A DNA stretch of 64,000 nucleotides, taken from positions 61,947 to 125,946 of the IMG/VR virus record IMGVR_UViG_3300017917_002762. One strand, 5' to 3'. The stretch comes from a virus. Every line of letters starts with the position of its first letter. Positions within the stretch are counted from its first letter, which is position 1. Under the pieces are notes generated by a model, which searched no databases, was not told the origin of the DNA, and was given only the letters and a program-made list of their open reading frames with translations. Positions 11,601 through 21,000 of the stretch are shown here, piece by piece. A program made the translations under genes and the position numbers.

Positions 11601-14600
11601 GTATAGAAACACTTATACCTTGACTTTGAATAGCTAATAACTGTTGTTCTGGTGTAGAAGGTTGTGTAGAAGTTATAGGTTGAGTTTGAGCTTGTGTTTG
11701 AAAACCTGTAAAACCACTTTTCCATAAACTTGCACCTGTAGTTGGAGATGCATTTTGTTGATTATTTTGAATATTGTTATTTATATTAGTTTGTAAATTT
11801 TTATTTTCTGAATTTTGTGCAGCATTATCAAATTTAACATTAATAGGTTGACCTGGACTTAAAAGAACTACGTTACCAGTTCCTCCTTTTAATGAAGGTA
11901 TTGAACCTTCTGCTTTTAATTCTTTATTAATAATGATAGGTTCAAAAGGATCTTCAGGATTATTAAAAATAATATTTACACTTTTTAATTGTGGTGTAGT
12001 TACATCTGTTTCACTATATTCTGGAACATTTGTATATATAACAGGTTCTGATGTTTTAAATAAATACTCTGTATAATTTTCATATTCTTTTTTAATTATA
12101 GGATTACCATCTTTATCAATACCCATTTCAAAAAATGGCTTATTTGTTTTATTTAATAAACTACTATTAACCTGATGATATAATCCTTCTGTAAGTTTTT
12201 CTGCATTTTCATCAATATCTGTTGCACTTAATGTGTATCCCACACCTCCTCTATAAAGTTTATTATCAGAACTACTTATATAAAATCTATTTTGAGATTC
12301 ACTTTTATTACCTTCTGTTGTCCAAAAAATTAATCCTTGTAAATAATTAAGTATATCTTCTCTTGATTGTAATTGATTTTTAGTTAATGCTAAAGGATCA
12401 ACAGCTTCTATTGCATTTATTTTAGCAATGTATTTTAATAAATCAATAATGGTATTTTTTTCATCTGTATTAAGTTCTCTATTAAACACTCTAAAAATCT
12501 GACCATCATCTCTTTTCATATATAGACGACCTTCTTTAACACCATCAGATTTATCTGTTGCAACTTCAAGTTTAATACCTTGACCATTTGGGTGCATTAA
12601 GTTAGAATAATCATTAGTTCCTTTCATGATTAATCTATTTTCTAAACTATGTTCTTGAGGTAAATCAGTTTGAGCATCTTTAGGAAGAATTACTTGTGTA
12701 CCTCTAGTTTTACCTGAAATAGGAATAATGATTTGTTTTCCTTGTTTTATATTTTCACGTGTATTTTTAATAAAACTAATATACCCAATTACTATATTAG
12801 ATATTTGTTCTTTAGTTAAACCTTTAGTTGTAAACTTACTTTCTACCCATTTAATTGCATTTTCAAGTGGACCAAATAATTCAGTATTCATCCTAAAACT
12901 TGTATATACAATATTATCAGCATTAGGATTATCTAATATTTGACCTGTTATGTCAACAGGTTTATATTCTCCATCATCATTTTTAACAACTATAACTTTA
13001 ATATCATTTTCATCATAAGTTATTCCGTAATTATCAGTATCTTTTGTAATTGGCATTAAGAAATACTCACCACCACTTAAGTTTAGATTATCTGTAAATT
13101 TAAAAAATCTTGCATTACCATTTTTTAAGTTTATATCTGTATCTTCTAAATCATTATAATGTAAACCTGTAGTAAGATAAAGTCCAGTTAATCTTAATAA
13201 TGGTTTTTTTAATTGATCAGGATTATTAAACAACTCTCCTTCATTAGATATTTCTACAAGATTAGCATCTGGATTTTGTTTTAATAATTCAGCTCTTCTT
13301 GCAGAAGTAATTTCTGTTTGTAATCTTCTACGTTCTTGTATGTATGATACTTCAGAAAATAATTCATCCTGAATATATTTTAAAAATTTAATTCTATCTT
13401 CTAATTCAGAATACTCTTTAAGTTGTTCTGATGCTTTTTGAAGTCTTTGTAGTTTTGGAAACAGCTCAGTATTAATTTTATTAAATGCTTCTTTTGCATT
13501 TTTAAACCCACCAGCTAATTCTTTGGCAATTTGAAAATCAAGATTATTATTAACAATTCCTCTCCTTAAAAATTTTAAAAATTCTATTTTATCATCATCT
13601 TGACTTTTTTCTTCTTCTTCTTTTAAATACTTTGTAAGCCATTTTTTACTATTATCACTATTAAGAATATCAATGATATCAATATACTTACTTAATTTTT
13701 TCCAAATATCTTTAGCTTCTATAGCAAATTTTTCAAACTTTTGAATTATTTCTTTAAGTTCTTCTATTTCAAATTCTGTATCAAAAAGAAATTTATCAAC
13801 CTCTTCTTTAGAATATCTTTTAGTTATAAGATTTTCTCTTAAAGATTCTGCTTTTGTTTCTTCTGTAGTATAAATGTTACCAGATGAATCTTTTTCAAAT
13901 GCTTTATTGGCTTGTTCAATTTCATCAAGTGCCATATAATATGCATCTCTTGATGTATTTAAACTATCATAGAGTTCTGTTAATGATGTAAGTTCTTCTT
14001 TTAAATCATTAATTAAAGTTTCTATACTATTAATTTTTTCAGGAAAAGAATCAATAGTTTCTTTCATTTTAAGATACTCATTACTACGTCTACCAGACTT
14101 TTTTGGTGGATTTTTTTCTATGTATTGTTGAGCAGTTTGAAGATCTTCACGCATTAATTCTACTTCTGCACGTAAATCTTCTAATCTTTTTGTATTATCT
14201 TCTCTTTTCTTTTTTGTGTCTTCAAGATTTAATTCTACTCTATTAATTAAATTAACTAAAGCTTGTTTTTGATCTTCAATATTTTGTATTTGTTTATACT
14301 TTTCTTCTTCTAAAAGTTGATCTTTATAAAATTCATTAATAGTAAGTCCATTACCTTTGCTTTGTCTTTTAGAAGCATATTTTTCATAATATTTTAAATT
14401 AAATAAAGGTGTAAGAAATTTATTCTTAAACTTATATTTCATTCTAATAACAAAATTTCCATCTTCATCATATTCGCCAACTAAAGTTGCGGTGACCATT
14501 TTACTTGTATCACTATAATCTTTATCATCTAATTTATGAGGAGTTCCATATTTTTCATTTACTTTAATATCAAATTGTTTATCACGATTAATATAATAGA

Positions 14601-17600
14601 ATCTTTCTAATATAGTTAATTCTTTAAAGTTTTTAAGTAAACCAAATTCATTTGCAAAGTCTTCTGCTTTTTTTGTAAATGTTTCTGGTTCATAATTAAG
14701 TTGATATGTTATATTTCCATCTTCAATTGAAATAATTTTAATTACATCATTTGAAAATTTAGATTTTCTTTTTTGATCTACTTTATCTACAGTTGATTTT
14801 TCTTTTAATTTTTCATATAATTTACCATCATCAGTTAATTCACCTTTTTCATTTTTAAAAATTTCTTTATATGCTTGTATTTCAGCATCTTCTTTAGGCA
14901 TTCCATTCTTAACTAAACCTTCTATTCTTTCATCTAATTGATTTTGTAATTGATCTAAATTATATTTTTCATCTTCAGTTAATTTTTCTTTTTTAATTTT
15001 TTTCTCTTTCTGTTTTTCTTTTTCTATTTCTTCTGTTAAATAAAAATTATTCTCTACAATTTCAATAGTGTGATCATTGCCTTCATTATCCTTTACATCT
15101 ATTTTAATTCTATTTGCATTTTCATCATATGTTTCATCTAATAATTCTAATAAACTTTCAGCTTGTTCTTTAGTTTCATGTTTACTAACTACAATACCTT
15201 TAGGAGAATATATAACATATTTACTATTTACTTTTAATATAAAGTGTTTATTATTTTTTGGATTTTTTTCAATATAATCAGCACCTGCTTTTTTAACTGC
15301 TTCTTCATCACCAAGCATGTCCATTAATTGTCTTAAATGTGCTTTATGTAAATTTTCAAAATTACTAGGATTAGCAATTAAATTAAAATAAGAAAGAATA
15401 TTTTCATAATCAGTTTGTAAATGCAAATAGTCAAACATATTACCAACTGTTTTATTTAAAATATCAGTTGTTAAATTTGTAATACTTTTATCTTTATTAT
15501 CTAAAGAAATAATATTAGAAATATCTTGTGCATTTTCATTAATAAAATTTGCTTTTATTTCTGATATTTTATCAGTGTTATTACCTGCTTCTTCTAGTTC
15601 ATTTATAAATTTTTCTACACTTTTTTTATATTTATTTAAAAGATCTAGTTTAGATTTTTTTTCTTCTTTAAGTGTAGGATCAGATATAGCTTCAAATTCT
15701 TTTTCTAAAATTTCAATTTCTTTTTTAAGAGTAAGAGAAGGAGATGTTAATGAATATAAAGAATTAAAATTAATACCAGGAAGATTTTCTTTAATTGCAC
15801 TTAATATTTCAACTTGTCTTTTTGCAATATCTTTATATGTTCCTCCACTAAATGCAATATGATCTATTGCTTGTTCAGCAGCCATATAATTTGCAACTTC
15901 ATCTTTATATTCTTCAGTTCCAATTTTATATTTTTTAGGATTATATGGATTACCATAATTATTTCTTATATTTTCATATGTATTTTTAACTTCTTTAACT
16001 TTAGATTCAAATGTATTTACAAGATTAGTCATTGTTTCTTTAGCTTGTTCTTCAGACATACCTTCATATAAAGAACCAGCATAAGCTTGTTTAAATTCAT
16101 CTAATGTAAGATCATTTATTGATTCTTTCATTCTATCAATAACGACATCATCAACACCAGACTTAATTATACTTAATACATATTTATTAATAAAATCATT
16201 TCTACTATCCCAATAATCTTTTTTTCTACCATCTTTTGCCGATTCATCCATAGATGCATTAAGTTCAACCAATGATCTATAAAAATCAGTTTTGTTATTA
16301 GTTGCTTGATTTAATGTTGAAACTAATTTAGTTCTTTCTTCATTTGCTCTTTGAACACTTGATTTATAACCATCAATGTTCATTTTTCTTTCATAAAGAT
16401 TTTTACCAGTTCTTATTGTACCACCAAGAACGTTCATTATACCACCAGTTAAAAAACCACTCATGAATGTTTTTAAACCATCCATTGTAAGTTGTTCTTT
16501 TGCACCAGCATATAAAAAATCATTAATACCTTTTTGATTTAATCTTTGTTTTTCTGTACCATAATTGTATAAATACCATTGTTTTGTAGCACTGTCTATA
16601 ATATCTTGTCCAGTTTCTTGGACACCTTCCATTAAATTTGTTTTAGTGTAAGTTATAGGTGCTTTTAATAATGTTTTAAAAGGAGAAGTTTTAAGTTGAT
16701 GAGTAAAAGCTGAAATTCCTGTTTTTGCAACAAAAACATCTTCTCCAGCTTTAATTGCTTTTTTACTATTAATAAAAATACCTTTTGCAACTAATCCATC
16801 ATCTAAAAATCTAGTTCCTTTAAATGTTTTAAATACACCATCAAAAGCAATTTTATCTGTAAGTGCAATCCAAGCAGCTTGAACAGCACCTTCTGTTTGT
16901 ATAGTTTCAAATGCTTTTTGTTTTAATTTTTGTTTTATTGCTTCATTTGGTTCAACACTATTTACATTTTTATATTCATTAAGAGCCATTTCATATGCTT
17001 CATCCATAACAGGAGCAATTGTTGCTTTTGCTTCTGTTATACCAGCATTAATCATTCTCATATCGCGATAAAATGCTCCAAATCCCCTAGCTGTAGTTCT
17101 TAATGTGGCTACTGTTGGATTAAATACCATTTTATCAACTCTTGCTAATTTTTTTGCATCTCCTATAAATTCTGTTACATTATTAAAAGGATTAATAAAT
17201 TTAGTAAAAGAATTATTAAATATTTTTCTTAAAGTACTAGCACTTTGTAATGATTTTTCTACTTCTCTTGTCTTATTAATTACATTTCCTAGTTTAGATG
17301 CAAGTTGTAAACTTCTTGCAGCTTGAAGTTCACTTGCACCACCAAACGTTGCAGTAGTTAAAGCAGAAAGAGCAAATTCTTCAGCAGCCATTTCAAGTAC
17401 AGCACCTATAGCATATCCACTTTGCTGAATCATATTAGCAAAATTAGATACATTAAAAAAAGTGTTTCTATCTTCTTGTGTTTGAAAAATATGATATTTA
17501 TTATTAAAATCATTTTGCCAAGCATTAATAGCTTCTAATTCTGATTGTTTAAATGGTGATTCACCTTTAAACATATTTATTGTATCACCCCAAGATAAAA

Positions 17601-18024
17601 ATTGATCTTTAATTTGATTAGCTGCTAATACACTACTTCCTACTATTGCATTAGATATTTTATCCCAATTTGTTTGTGCTTTACCATATGTTTCTTCAAC
17701 ATCTATTCCAGGAAATACACCAATGTCTTGAAAATATGGTGAAGATTTAGCAAGATCATATCCAGGAATTTCTGGAGTTTCATATCGTTGAGCTTGAAAA
17801 AAAGGACTTTGAGAATATTTATTAATATTATTTTTAATATTATTTTCAATATTTTGATCATTAGCTCCTACTAATGTTAATTCAGGATTACTTGTTGAAG
17901 ATAAACTTGCAAATGGATTTTCTAAAGGATCTGATTGTGTAAATGGTACGGGTATATTTTCTTCTGGTCCATTAACAAATGAATTTTCATTTTGAGAAAT
18001 ACTTGATGTATTAAGATCAATCAT
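2653..18024 (-). CDS. Giant virion RNA polymerase fusion protein (5123 aa)
   Basis: Residues near 3836-3842 read SDFDIDK, the DFDID metal-binding loop reported for crAss-like virion RNA polymerases (phi14:2 type, QDE-1-like double-psi beta-barrel enzymes). It is preceded by conserved blocks GFRIPTQGMNSI and FLPRESGDMIVVPTE. The enzyme is expected to be packaged and ejected to transcribe early phage genes. Other regions: helical N-terminal third with long coiled coils near 1230-1500; a Gln/Thr/Pro-rich linker near 2080-2190; a degenerate zincin-like motif HEAFE near 2250; the polymerase core; a second linker near 4700-4770; a NADAR-like domain near 4780-4920; and an unassigned C-terminal domain containing GFGTGLAKMP. 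At 5123 residues it is far longer than the roughly 2200-residue phi14:2 enzyme, so several genes appear fused. ATG start; TAA stop. Confidence 0.93.
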   Translation of the reverse strand: MIDLNTSSISQNENSFVNGPEENIPVPFTQSDPLENPFASLSSTSNPELTLVGANDQNIENNIKNNINKYSQSPFFQAQRYETPEIPGYDLAKSSPYFQDIGVFPGIDVEETYGKAQTNWDKISNAIVGSSVLAANQIKDQFLSWGDTINMFKGESPFKQSELEAINAWQNDFNNKYHIFQTQEDRNTFFNVSNFANMIQQSGYAIGAVLEMAAEEFALSALTTATFGGASELQAARSLQLASKLGNVINKTREVEKSLQSASTLRKIFNNSFTKFINPFNNVTEFIGDAKKLARVDKMVFNPTVATLRTTARGFGAFYRDMRMINAGITEAKATIAPVMDEAYEMALNEYKNVNSVEPNEAIKQKLKQKAFETIQTEGAVQAAWIALTDKIAFDGVFKTFKGTRFLDDGLVAKGIFINSKKAIKAGEDVFVAKTGISAFTHQLKTSPFKTLLKAPITYTKTNLMEGVQETGQDIIDSATKQWYLYNYGTEKQRLNQKGINDFLYAGAKEQLTMDGLKTFMSGFLTGGIMNVLGGTIRTGKNLYERKMNIDGYKSSVQRANEERTKLVSTLNQATNNKTDFYRSLVELNASMDESAKDGRKKDYWDSRNDFINKYVLSIIKSGVDDVVIDRMKESINDLTLDEFKQAYAGSLYEGMSEEQAKETMTNLVNTFESKVKEVKNTYENIRNNYGNPYNPKKYKIGTEEYKDEVANYMAAEQAIDHIAFSGGTYKDIAKRQVEILSAIKENLPGINFNSLYSLTSPSLTLKKEIEILEKEFEAISDPTLKEEKKSKLDLLNKYKKSVEKFINELEEAGNNTDKISEIKANFINENAQDISNIISLDNKDKSITNLTTDILNKTVGNMFDYLHLQTDYENILSYFNLIANPSNFENLHKAHLRQLMDMLGDEEAVKKAGADYIEKNPKNNKHFILKVNSKYVIYSPKGIVVSKHETKEQAESLLELLDETYDENANRIKIDVKDNEGNDHTIEIVENNFYLTEEIEKEKQKEKKIKKEKLTEDEKYNLDQLQNQLDERIEGLVKNGMPKEDAEIQAYKEIFKNEKGELTDDGKLYEKLKEKSTVDKVDQKRKSKFSNDVIKIISIEDGNITYQLNYEPETFTKKAEDFANEFGLLKNFKELTILERFYYINRDKQFDIKVNEKYGTPHKLDDKDYSDTSKMVTATLVGEYDEDGNFVIRMKYKFKNKFLTPLFNLKYYEKYASKRQSKGNGLTINEFYKDQLLEEEKYKQIQNIEDQKQALVNLINRVELNLEDTKKKREDNTKRLEDLRAEVELMREDLQTAQQYIEKNPPKKSGRRSNEYLKMKETIDSFPEKINSIETLINDLKEELTSLTELYDSLNTSRDAYYMALDEIEQANKAFEKDSSGNIYTTEETKAESLRENLITKRYSKEEVDKFLFDTEFEIEELKEIIQKFEKFAIEAKDIWKKLSKYIDIIDILNSDNSKKWLTKYLKEEEEKSQDDDKIEFLKFLRRGIVNNNLDFQIAKELAGGFKNAKEAFNKINTELFPKLQRLQKASEQLKEYSELEDRIKFLKYIQDELFSEVSYIQERRRLQTEITSARRAELLKQNPDANLVEISNEGELFNNPDQLKKPLLRLTGLYLTTGLHYNDLEDTDINLKNGNARFFKFTDNLNLSGGEYFLMPITKDTDNYGITYDENDIKVIVVKNDDGEYKPVDITGQILDNPNADNIVYTSFRMNTELFGPLENAIKWVESKFTTKGLTKEQISNIVIGYISFIKNTRENIKQGKQIIIPISGKTRGTQVILPKDAQTDLPQEHSLENRLIMKGTNDYSNLMHPNGQGIKLEVATDKSDGVKEGRLYMKRDDGQIFRVFNRELNTDEKNTIIDLLKYIAKINAIEAVDPLALTKNQLQSREDILNYLQGLIFWTTEGNKSESQNRFYISSSDNKLYRGGVGYTLSATDIDENAEKLTEGLYHQVNSSLLNKTNKPFFEMGIDKDGNPIIKKEYENYTEYLFKTSEPVIYTNVPEYSETDVTTPQLKSVNIIFNNPEDPFEPIIINKELKAEGSIPSLKGGTGNVVLLSPGQPINVKFDNAAQNSENKNLQTNINNNIQNNQQNASPTTGASLWKSGFTGFQTQAQTQPITSTQPSTPEQQLLAIQSQGISVSIPTSSQPATTSVEPAPISSTELNTVINGTQPNNLGGNPANNNEEFYRERLSNTVMQTEDFAKMEAWFKSKLPNIKIVKVAELIDGKAWGAFKNGIVYIYENAEIGTGFHEAFEAIWNAYLNQFEQADLINEFRNRTGTFTNPFTKETKNYADASYYDVREMLAEEFRTYILNEEYDITPEKETSLTGKIKEFFRDLWNTIKKYIGLSTKEKKEGESLVHSVFNKINNGSYANVRFARNVSEIGTTYREAVLEDITKTIPNTTQEFTNQFVEGLTAHFFTNLHNPNLLKDSKGNFIKSNIETLLSEDSNNNKLLKELFEKSMANVWDNIYGKNSICYQRYYAPLAIKQIKYNGRDLTQDEANDLWSQAIAEFKSKNRFAIMFDSAQQNPLLVYNILKQSLQKYGLKFKEVEGVEDQEGNKPTDELEVNDNSGIRDTIFIDPKRLTATSFNILVGSLTNDAYFKNDEGNLVIKAKRNNLDLPSLVDFDTTFNLLLNELNGTYSRMIVKNGDITFYDALSAMFDKLDNKYFDKSKGLYIDNFVWIKRLKNRLKYAGEEGRYFTQETLNIDDIKLLIGFEKSLMNKKNNPLRTIINKNGDIYSIDALDESNEKRIREEWMNNTPRNLKFLMDKSQNNNQILGFDNEGNIVFDPNSQQYKKFQSLKADADRNLLLPTVLEYLKDLGIIFSGTTDENGKLKSSFPPVINFNKATIIESFKNIKNSIISSEENSIKYLDDLFSTVGPESNNMKKLIAVETMMRTDNSILMSTTASGQNQYSITLPASINYVLSSLNESKNLEEFVLSNPQFGTVDYKDGQPVIVLHPYQNNSQLLKPGGLIFDERGDKKNGINYYLISGVSSMDTNGTDTANLTYPDRIMQEINYILNADKEGLKPIYFTIINSDKSSEFALSFKKPFISPNIAGYGINSSQFSNVLNIYLEHLSDEIDAALMEVDSKSNIKNYSTSVKYLGHFKDVLQFKTEKELKESGLKKSFLQKRYEMLLSGKITKDEFLAEPSISEFIKNDLNETVDYTIESLVKLGILNRSGDNINNFIYSTNAIDNTVLENYFNIDATSMTHNDVEKLVTYITINKELAVTEQHKLLYGHPAFYKDLAKRANGINSSKDAIVDNPMIIKEYDRLIPRFDSKIRSTNKIQTFKNIAFKDVTAVSNYYKQIAEGLYDSIRRDELSKEEAENRIGAKFNEDGSFKNFILEKGKFTGEIKAYIELNEADGQGWVMADMYRDMLLLSSKLSNKQLQQIDYELAYEINARSNKPKTDAGYKEYKKGKYTLKWAQSILEKGNPNVPLPVIKPQYFGYAVNTSMMHPVFLKHSVQPKFYRNVEGTEYEKLYIAAQSQQIDIIGFESGEKVGALVNPKTGEFIDFHKQDGSINVEYNKKTKSWSLPEGLGIQELYTKYYGIQSEQPAIYKDKVVRGTQVTKLIMSNFKVNGKYVNSKAENLVNRYNKVLERIVTKGKEELLDELGITVDSNNNYEVLDYTKMIKLLRDELIKRDLPSNLVDALNINSETKGLLYKFDTLANREKIDNILNKIVDSRVISAKMFGKPAVQVASSGYNSTNRKMMYLDNDVYTEVDDLEKLTDEQKKTIIPTSSDLKFYELKNGKISKMEIYMPWFFEGIDPEDFGLKLKNGVYEIPKNMDSRLLQMIGFRIPTQGMNSIESIVVKGFLPRESGDMIVVPTEIVGKAGSDFDIDKMNLYIPNYVLKYSKFTKEEIVDFKKSPFFDNISKSIRKIINGLSEEQFADLIDDLNNFSITSGKGKFGNLEEYLKENNITGEEYDMYTQLKNSLVEYNDYRRNIIKENKNKKKEFKPIVEDILYIEAGQDTKESLQNELREIMEDLVSMPENYRQLVMPNSTATLKSLANKINELKGKKDSENSMLALRKFIQSAETRERYLTGKRLVGIAALQSTSHVMCQIADIILSGKYDVGNVKFMVKYEGESQETVNGKIKRTISINLSHNETKIGQFYLNAKTDAEGRWISENISEALSGFVDAAKDPFVFSLNINFNTAGTWFYLQKLGVPMKEIAYLFNQPAVEKYMSLENINKSIFKSVNNDSVFREHMYIESISKYFGMLSDENAKLISSINELLSKLNNNEDLDRQEIININVALKSEKIKLYSEISRIRKENKKPSIKELEDAIKNLNNPKYKFTKKDAELQITMLSDYLEYQDQSSNLTEFISSIGYDNQKTKTLIENKLQQIKWERMVDGGFIANPESILNNTFIGEMKKQKEDLFPLFKDMFISLDDKALPVFEKLYNFLENRDIFMSNDDKSLLINKYQNFFIAYVIQNTPFKYGEVETRISDMFDILMRGSESLPNQLLALKQSPDYNISQNLIVKELLPIFANNVDGQDNIKLFRNKMDTYKNDVLIESINNLLDYAKASGNVELESFVNNLTIFTILQSGLQNSTINYTKVLPAHLYSRFINELLTVYQASDESFDANLIWQQFHQNNKFDRNINKKPKFVKKQKYSASIFLNADYSDSNYEFIIQSAPKMGVTSEDINNLSKFKKGYKAFDYWIYKRTGYTTIKGQEYAQYDPLIPLGDGRNYTETSIYNLVQSSLEKNNVLTAEGYKRRSNYTPETVASTPMIAAPISSTEMKLASIEQFKQMALNLPMFQNQSQAAVAPNMIQLSEKGGENISYSGSEFAKKLTNPGNNLAIKFRNVTFRNAEHAYQTWKSGEFDETAFKSNEFKPKGSKKVNIKINYKLMVDILTEKLKQHPELIKGINDRGGLKYINASTHDVKGTDKFWETKSGKNKFIEALAEAYTNLQPKSIKGYGFESVSISKEKYTRELVRKNPDIAYIYTENTYSLTAFPDKEGGGTAVIRPELNAYAIVTKKKYDYNTRENVDYSNSESDFEEFKSVNTELIQKIKQSGKSKVVFPEGFGTGLAKMPTRFAEWLQKELYDNFGLITELDKTKTGLISKGVTTEAEGQQERKIKLMDGNSYPISQINSQLLESMGYTPLQIGNILKTIC

Positions 18025-18060
18025 TTTTAATAATTTTTATTTTATAAAATTAATATAATA

Positions 18061-21000
18061 TTAGTAATTATTTGCGTTTAAAATTCTATTTATGTGATTT
18101 TCTGAACTTTCTCCTTCTTTCTTTTTAAAATTTTTTAATTTAGTAGATTTATTTTCACTTTGTTGCTTTAAATAATTATAAATAGCTTGTGTATTTGGCA
18201 TAAATCCTTCTCTTAAAGATCTTAATATATTATCTACACCAATTTCTTTTGGATAAGATTGAGGTTCAAATTCAGTCCATTCAAATGTATTTGATGTAGG
18301 GTCATATTTTTTAACTTTATATCTAACATTAATTTGATCATTAGAACCCAAAGTTAATGTATAATCATAATGTAATTTATTTTTTTCATAATCAGAAGCT
18401 TTAATACCTTTAGATAACATTTCATCCGTAATTACAGATGACATATAATCATCTTTAGCATATTTTAAAAATACATTATTATCTACATTTAATTCAACAC
18501 CATTAATAACAAATGATTGTGCAATTCCCATCAATTGTTTTTCTTCTGAAGAATTTGGTTTAAGTTGAAAATTCTTTTTAATTAAATTATTTAAATTATC
18601 AGAATCAAAAATTAATTTTACTAATGATTTATCAGAAGTTTTTCCAGAATAAGATAATTCTGTTTTACTTAACACTTTATCTAATTCAGTTGGGTTTTTT
18701 AAAATTATTTCTAATACTTTATTTACATCATCTCTATTTTGATTTTTAATTAATTGATTATAATTATTTGGTAATATAACACCATCAGTTTTTTCAATAA
18801 TGTTACCTTGATTATTAGATATAGCATCTTGCGCTATTAATTTAGAATTTTCATTTTTTGGTGTAGAAGGATCATTTGTATATTGTAAAGTTTTGTTTAA
18901 AACAAAACTTCTATCATATTGAGGATATTTTTTTTCTAAAAAAGAATTAAAATCTAAAAATAAAACATCATTATATTTATTAATTTTTTCTTTTAATTTT
19001 TCTGGAACTAATCCGTTTAATTTTTCAACTAAATCTGTTAAATCCCAAATACCACCATCTTTATCTTTATATTCATATCTTTTTGTGTTTATTCGATCCC
19101 AACCTTCATCACTTGTAGTATATTCTTTTCTATAAACTTCATCAACTTTTAACCTACCATCAACATATGCTTGTGCTATATCTTTTGGTAATTTACCATT
19201 ATATAAAATTTTAGCATTTTCTAAAGATCCTTTTCTTTCATTTACATTATCACCTAATACATAATGACCAAGGTTTCTTCCTTGTTCCCACCAAGGAAGT
19301 TCTTTATCTGTTAATTTATAAACAGTTTCTGCTAAGTTAACAACATCATCTGCATTAATTATTCTATTATTTCCTTTTTTATCTTTTTTTAAAATAGTTT
19401 TAAATTCAGGATTAATTTTAGATTTTTTATTATATTCTTTAAAATCTAACATTATCCCATTACTCATAGTAAATTTAGAAGCTGCATCATCAATTAATGG
19501 TCTTAGGTTTGCTCTTTCTAAACTAGGGTTAGTTGTTGAAGCGTCAATATAATCTAATAATGAACGTAATTGTAATGATGGTGTAGAATTATAACTTTCA
19601 AAATTTTTAAAATAATCTTTTGTATTTTCATTATTTTTTAAATCATTAAAAGTCTTTTTTAAATTTTCTTCAGAAGGAATATTTTTATTTAAAGCAGTAG
19701 TTCCATTAATTAAACTTGATAAATAATCAACATATTTATATATTGAAGGAAAATCACTTCCTAATTTACTATCAGTATTTATATATTGAGCAACTCCTGA
19801 TATAAATAAATCTCTATTTTTTTGAATATTTCTATTAAAATTAATATAAAAACTTTTTTCTAAATCTTCTTGGGTTGTTTTATTATTAACTACAATTGGT
19901 ACATCTGCTTTTTTTTCTGAAATTTTAGAAGCAGATTCTTTAACGTTAGTTTGTATATTTTCATTTGATTGAAATGTTATATCTTCTGGTATACTAGAAG
20001 ATCCATTTTCATTATATCCTTTTTGTGTAATTACAACATTTCCTTTATTATCAGTTCTTACTATTTCTTGTATAGCACCATATTTTCTATTTTGATCTTC
20101 CTGGTGAGCTATCATTTTCATTGCTGCAACTGCTTCACTATCATTTATTAATTTTTCAGTTGTTGCAGCAGCTCTTGTTAAAGCGACATTTTCAGAAAAA
20201 ATATGTCTGTATTGTTCAGCAAAATAACCATTAAGATTAACATCAGGTCTGTTAAAATCATCACTTTGTAAATCTTTTAATACAGATTTATATTTATTAA
20301 TTTGTTGATTTATACTTGAAATTTGAGTTTGATATTCTTTAAACTCATTTAATTTTTCAATAGTAGGTTCTATACCTTTATCATAATCATTACTAATTTC
20401 AGTACTTAATTTAATATATTTAGATTCTAAACCATCATCATTTGTAGTTCCTTTTAATATAGAATTATAATTATTAATTTTACTTTCAAATTCAGAAGTT
20501 TTAGTAGCTATATAATTTTTTTTAGCATATTGTTCTGCTTCTTCTTTAGTTATATTTGGATTATTAAATCTTTCATTATTAACCATATTTTGAAAGTCAA
20601 CAACACCTTCAACCATAAATATTTTTTGTAAATCTGGTCTATTTTTAATAAAATTATCAACTACAGCACTATAAGTTTCTTTAGAACCTGGTCCATTTGT
20701 TACTAAAACAAGACGACCATTTTCATTTTTAATAGAAGTAATTCCATCTTTATAACCAGATTCATTTAGATATTTATTAACTTCAGCATGAACATCTATA
20801 TTTGGAACATATTCATTAACTTTTATTTTTTGAATAGATCCATCACCTCTTTTAGCAAGTTTTAAATTTTGAAGTGTTAACTGAACAAATTGTAATCCTT
20901 TATCCCAAGCTCTATCTCTATCTTCTTTTTTATCTGAATTTTTTAATTTATTATATTCTTGAATTTGCGATTGATATTGCTTAGTAATTTTATAATCAGC

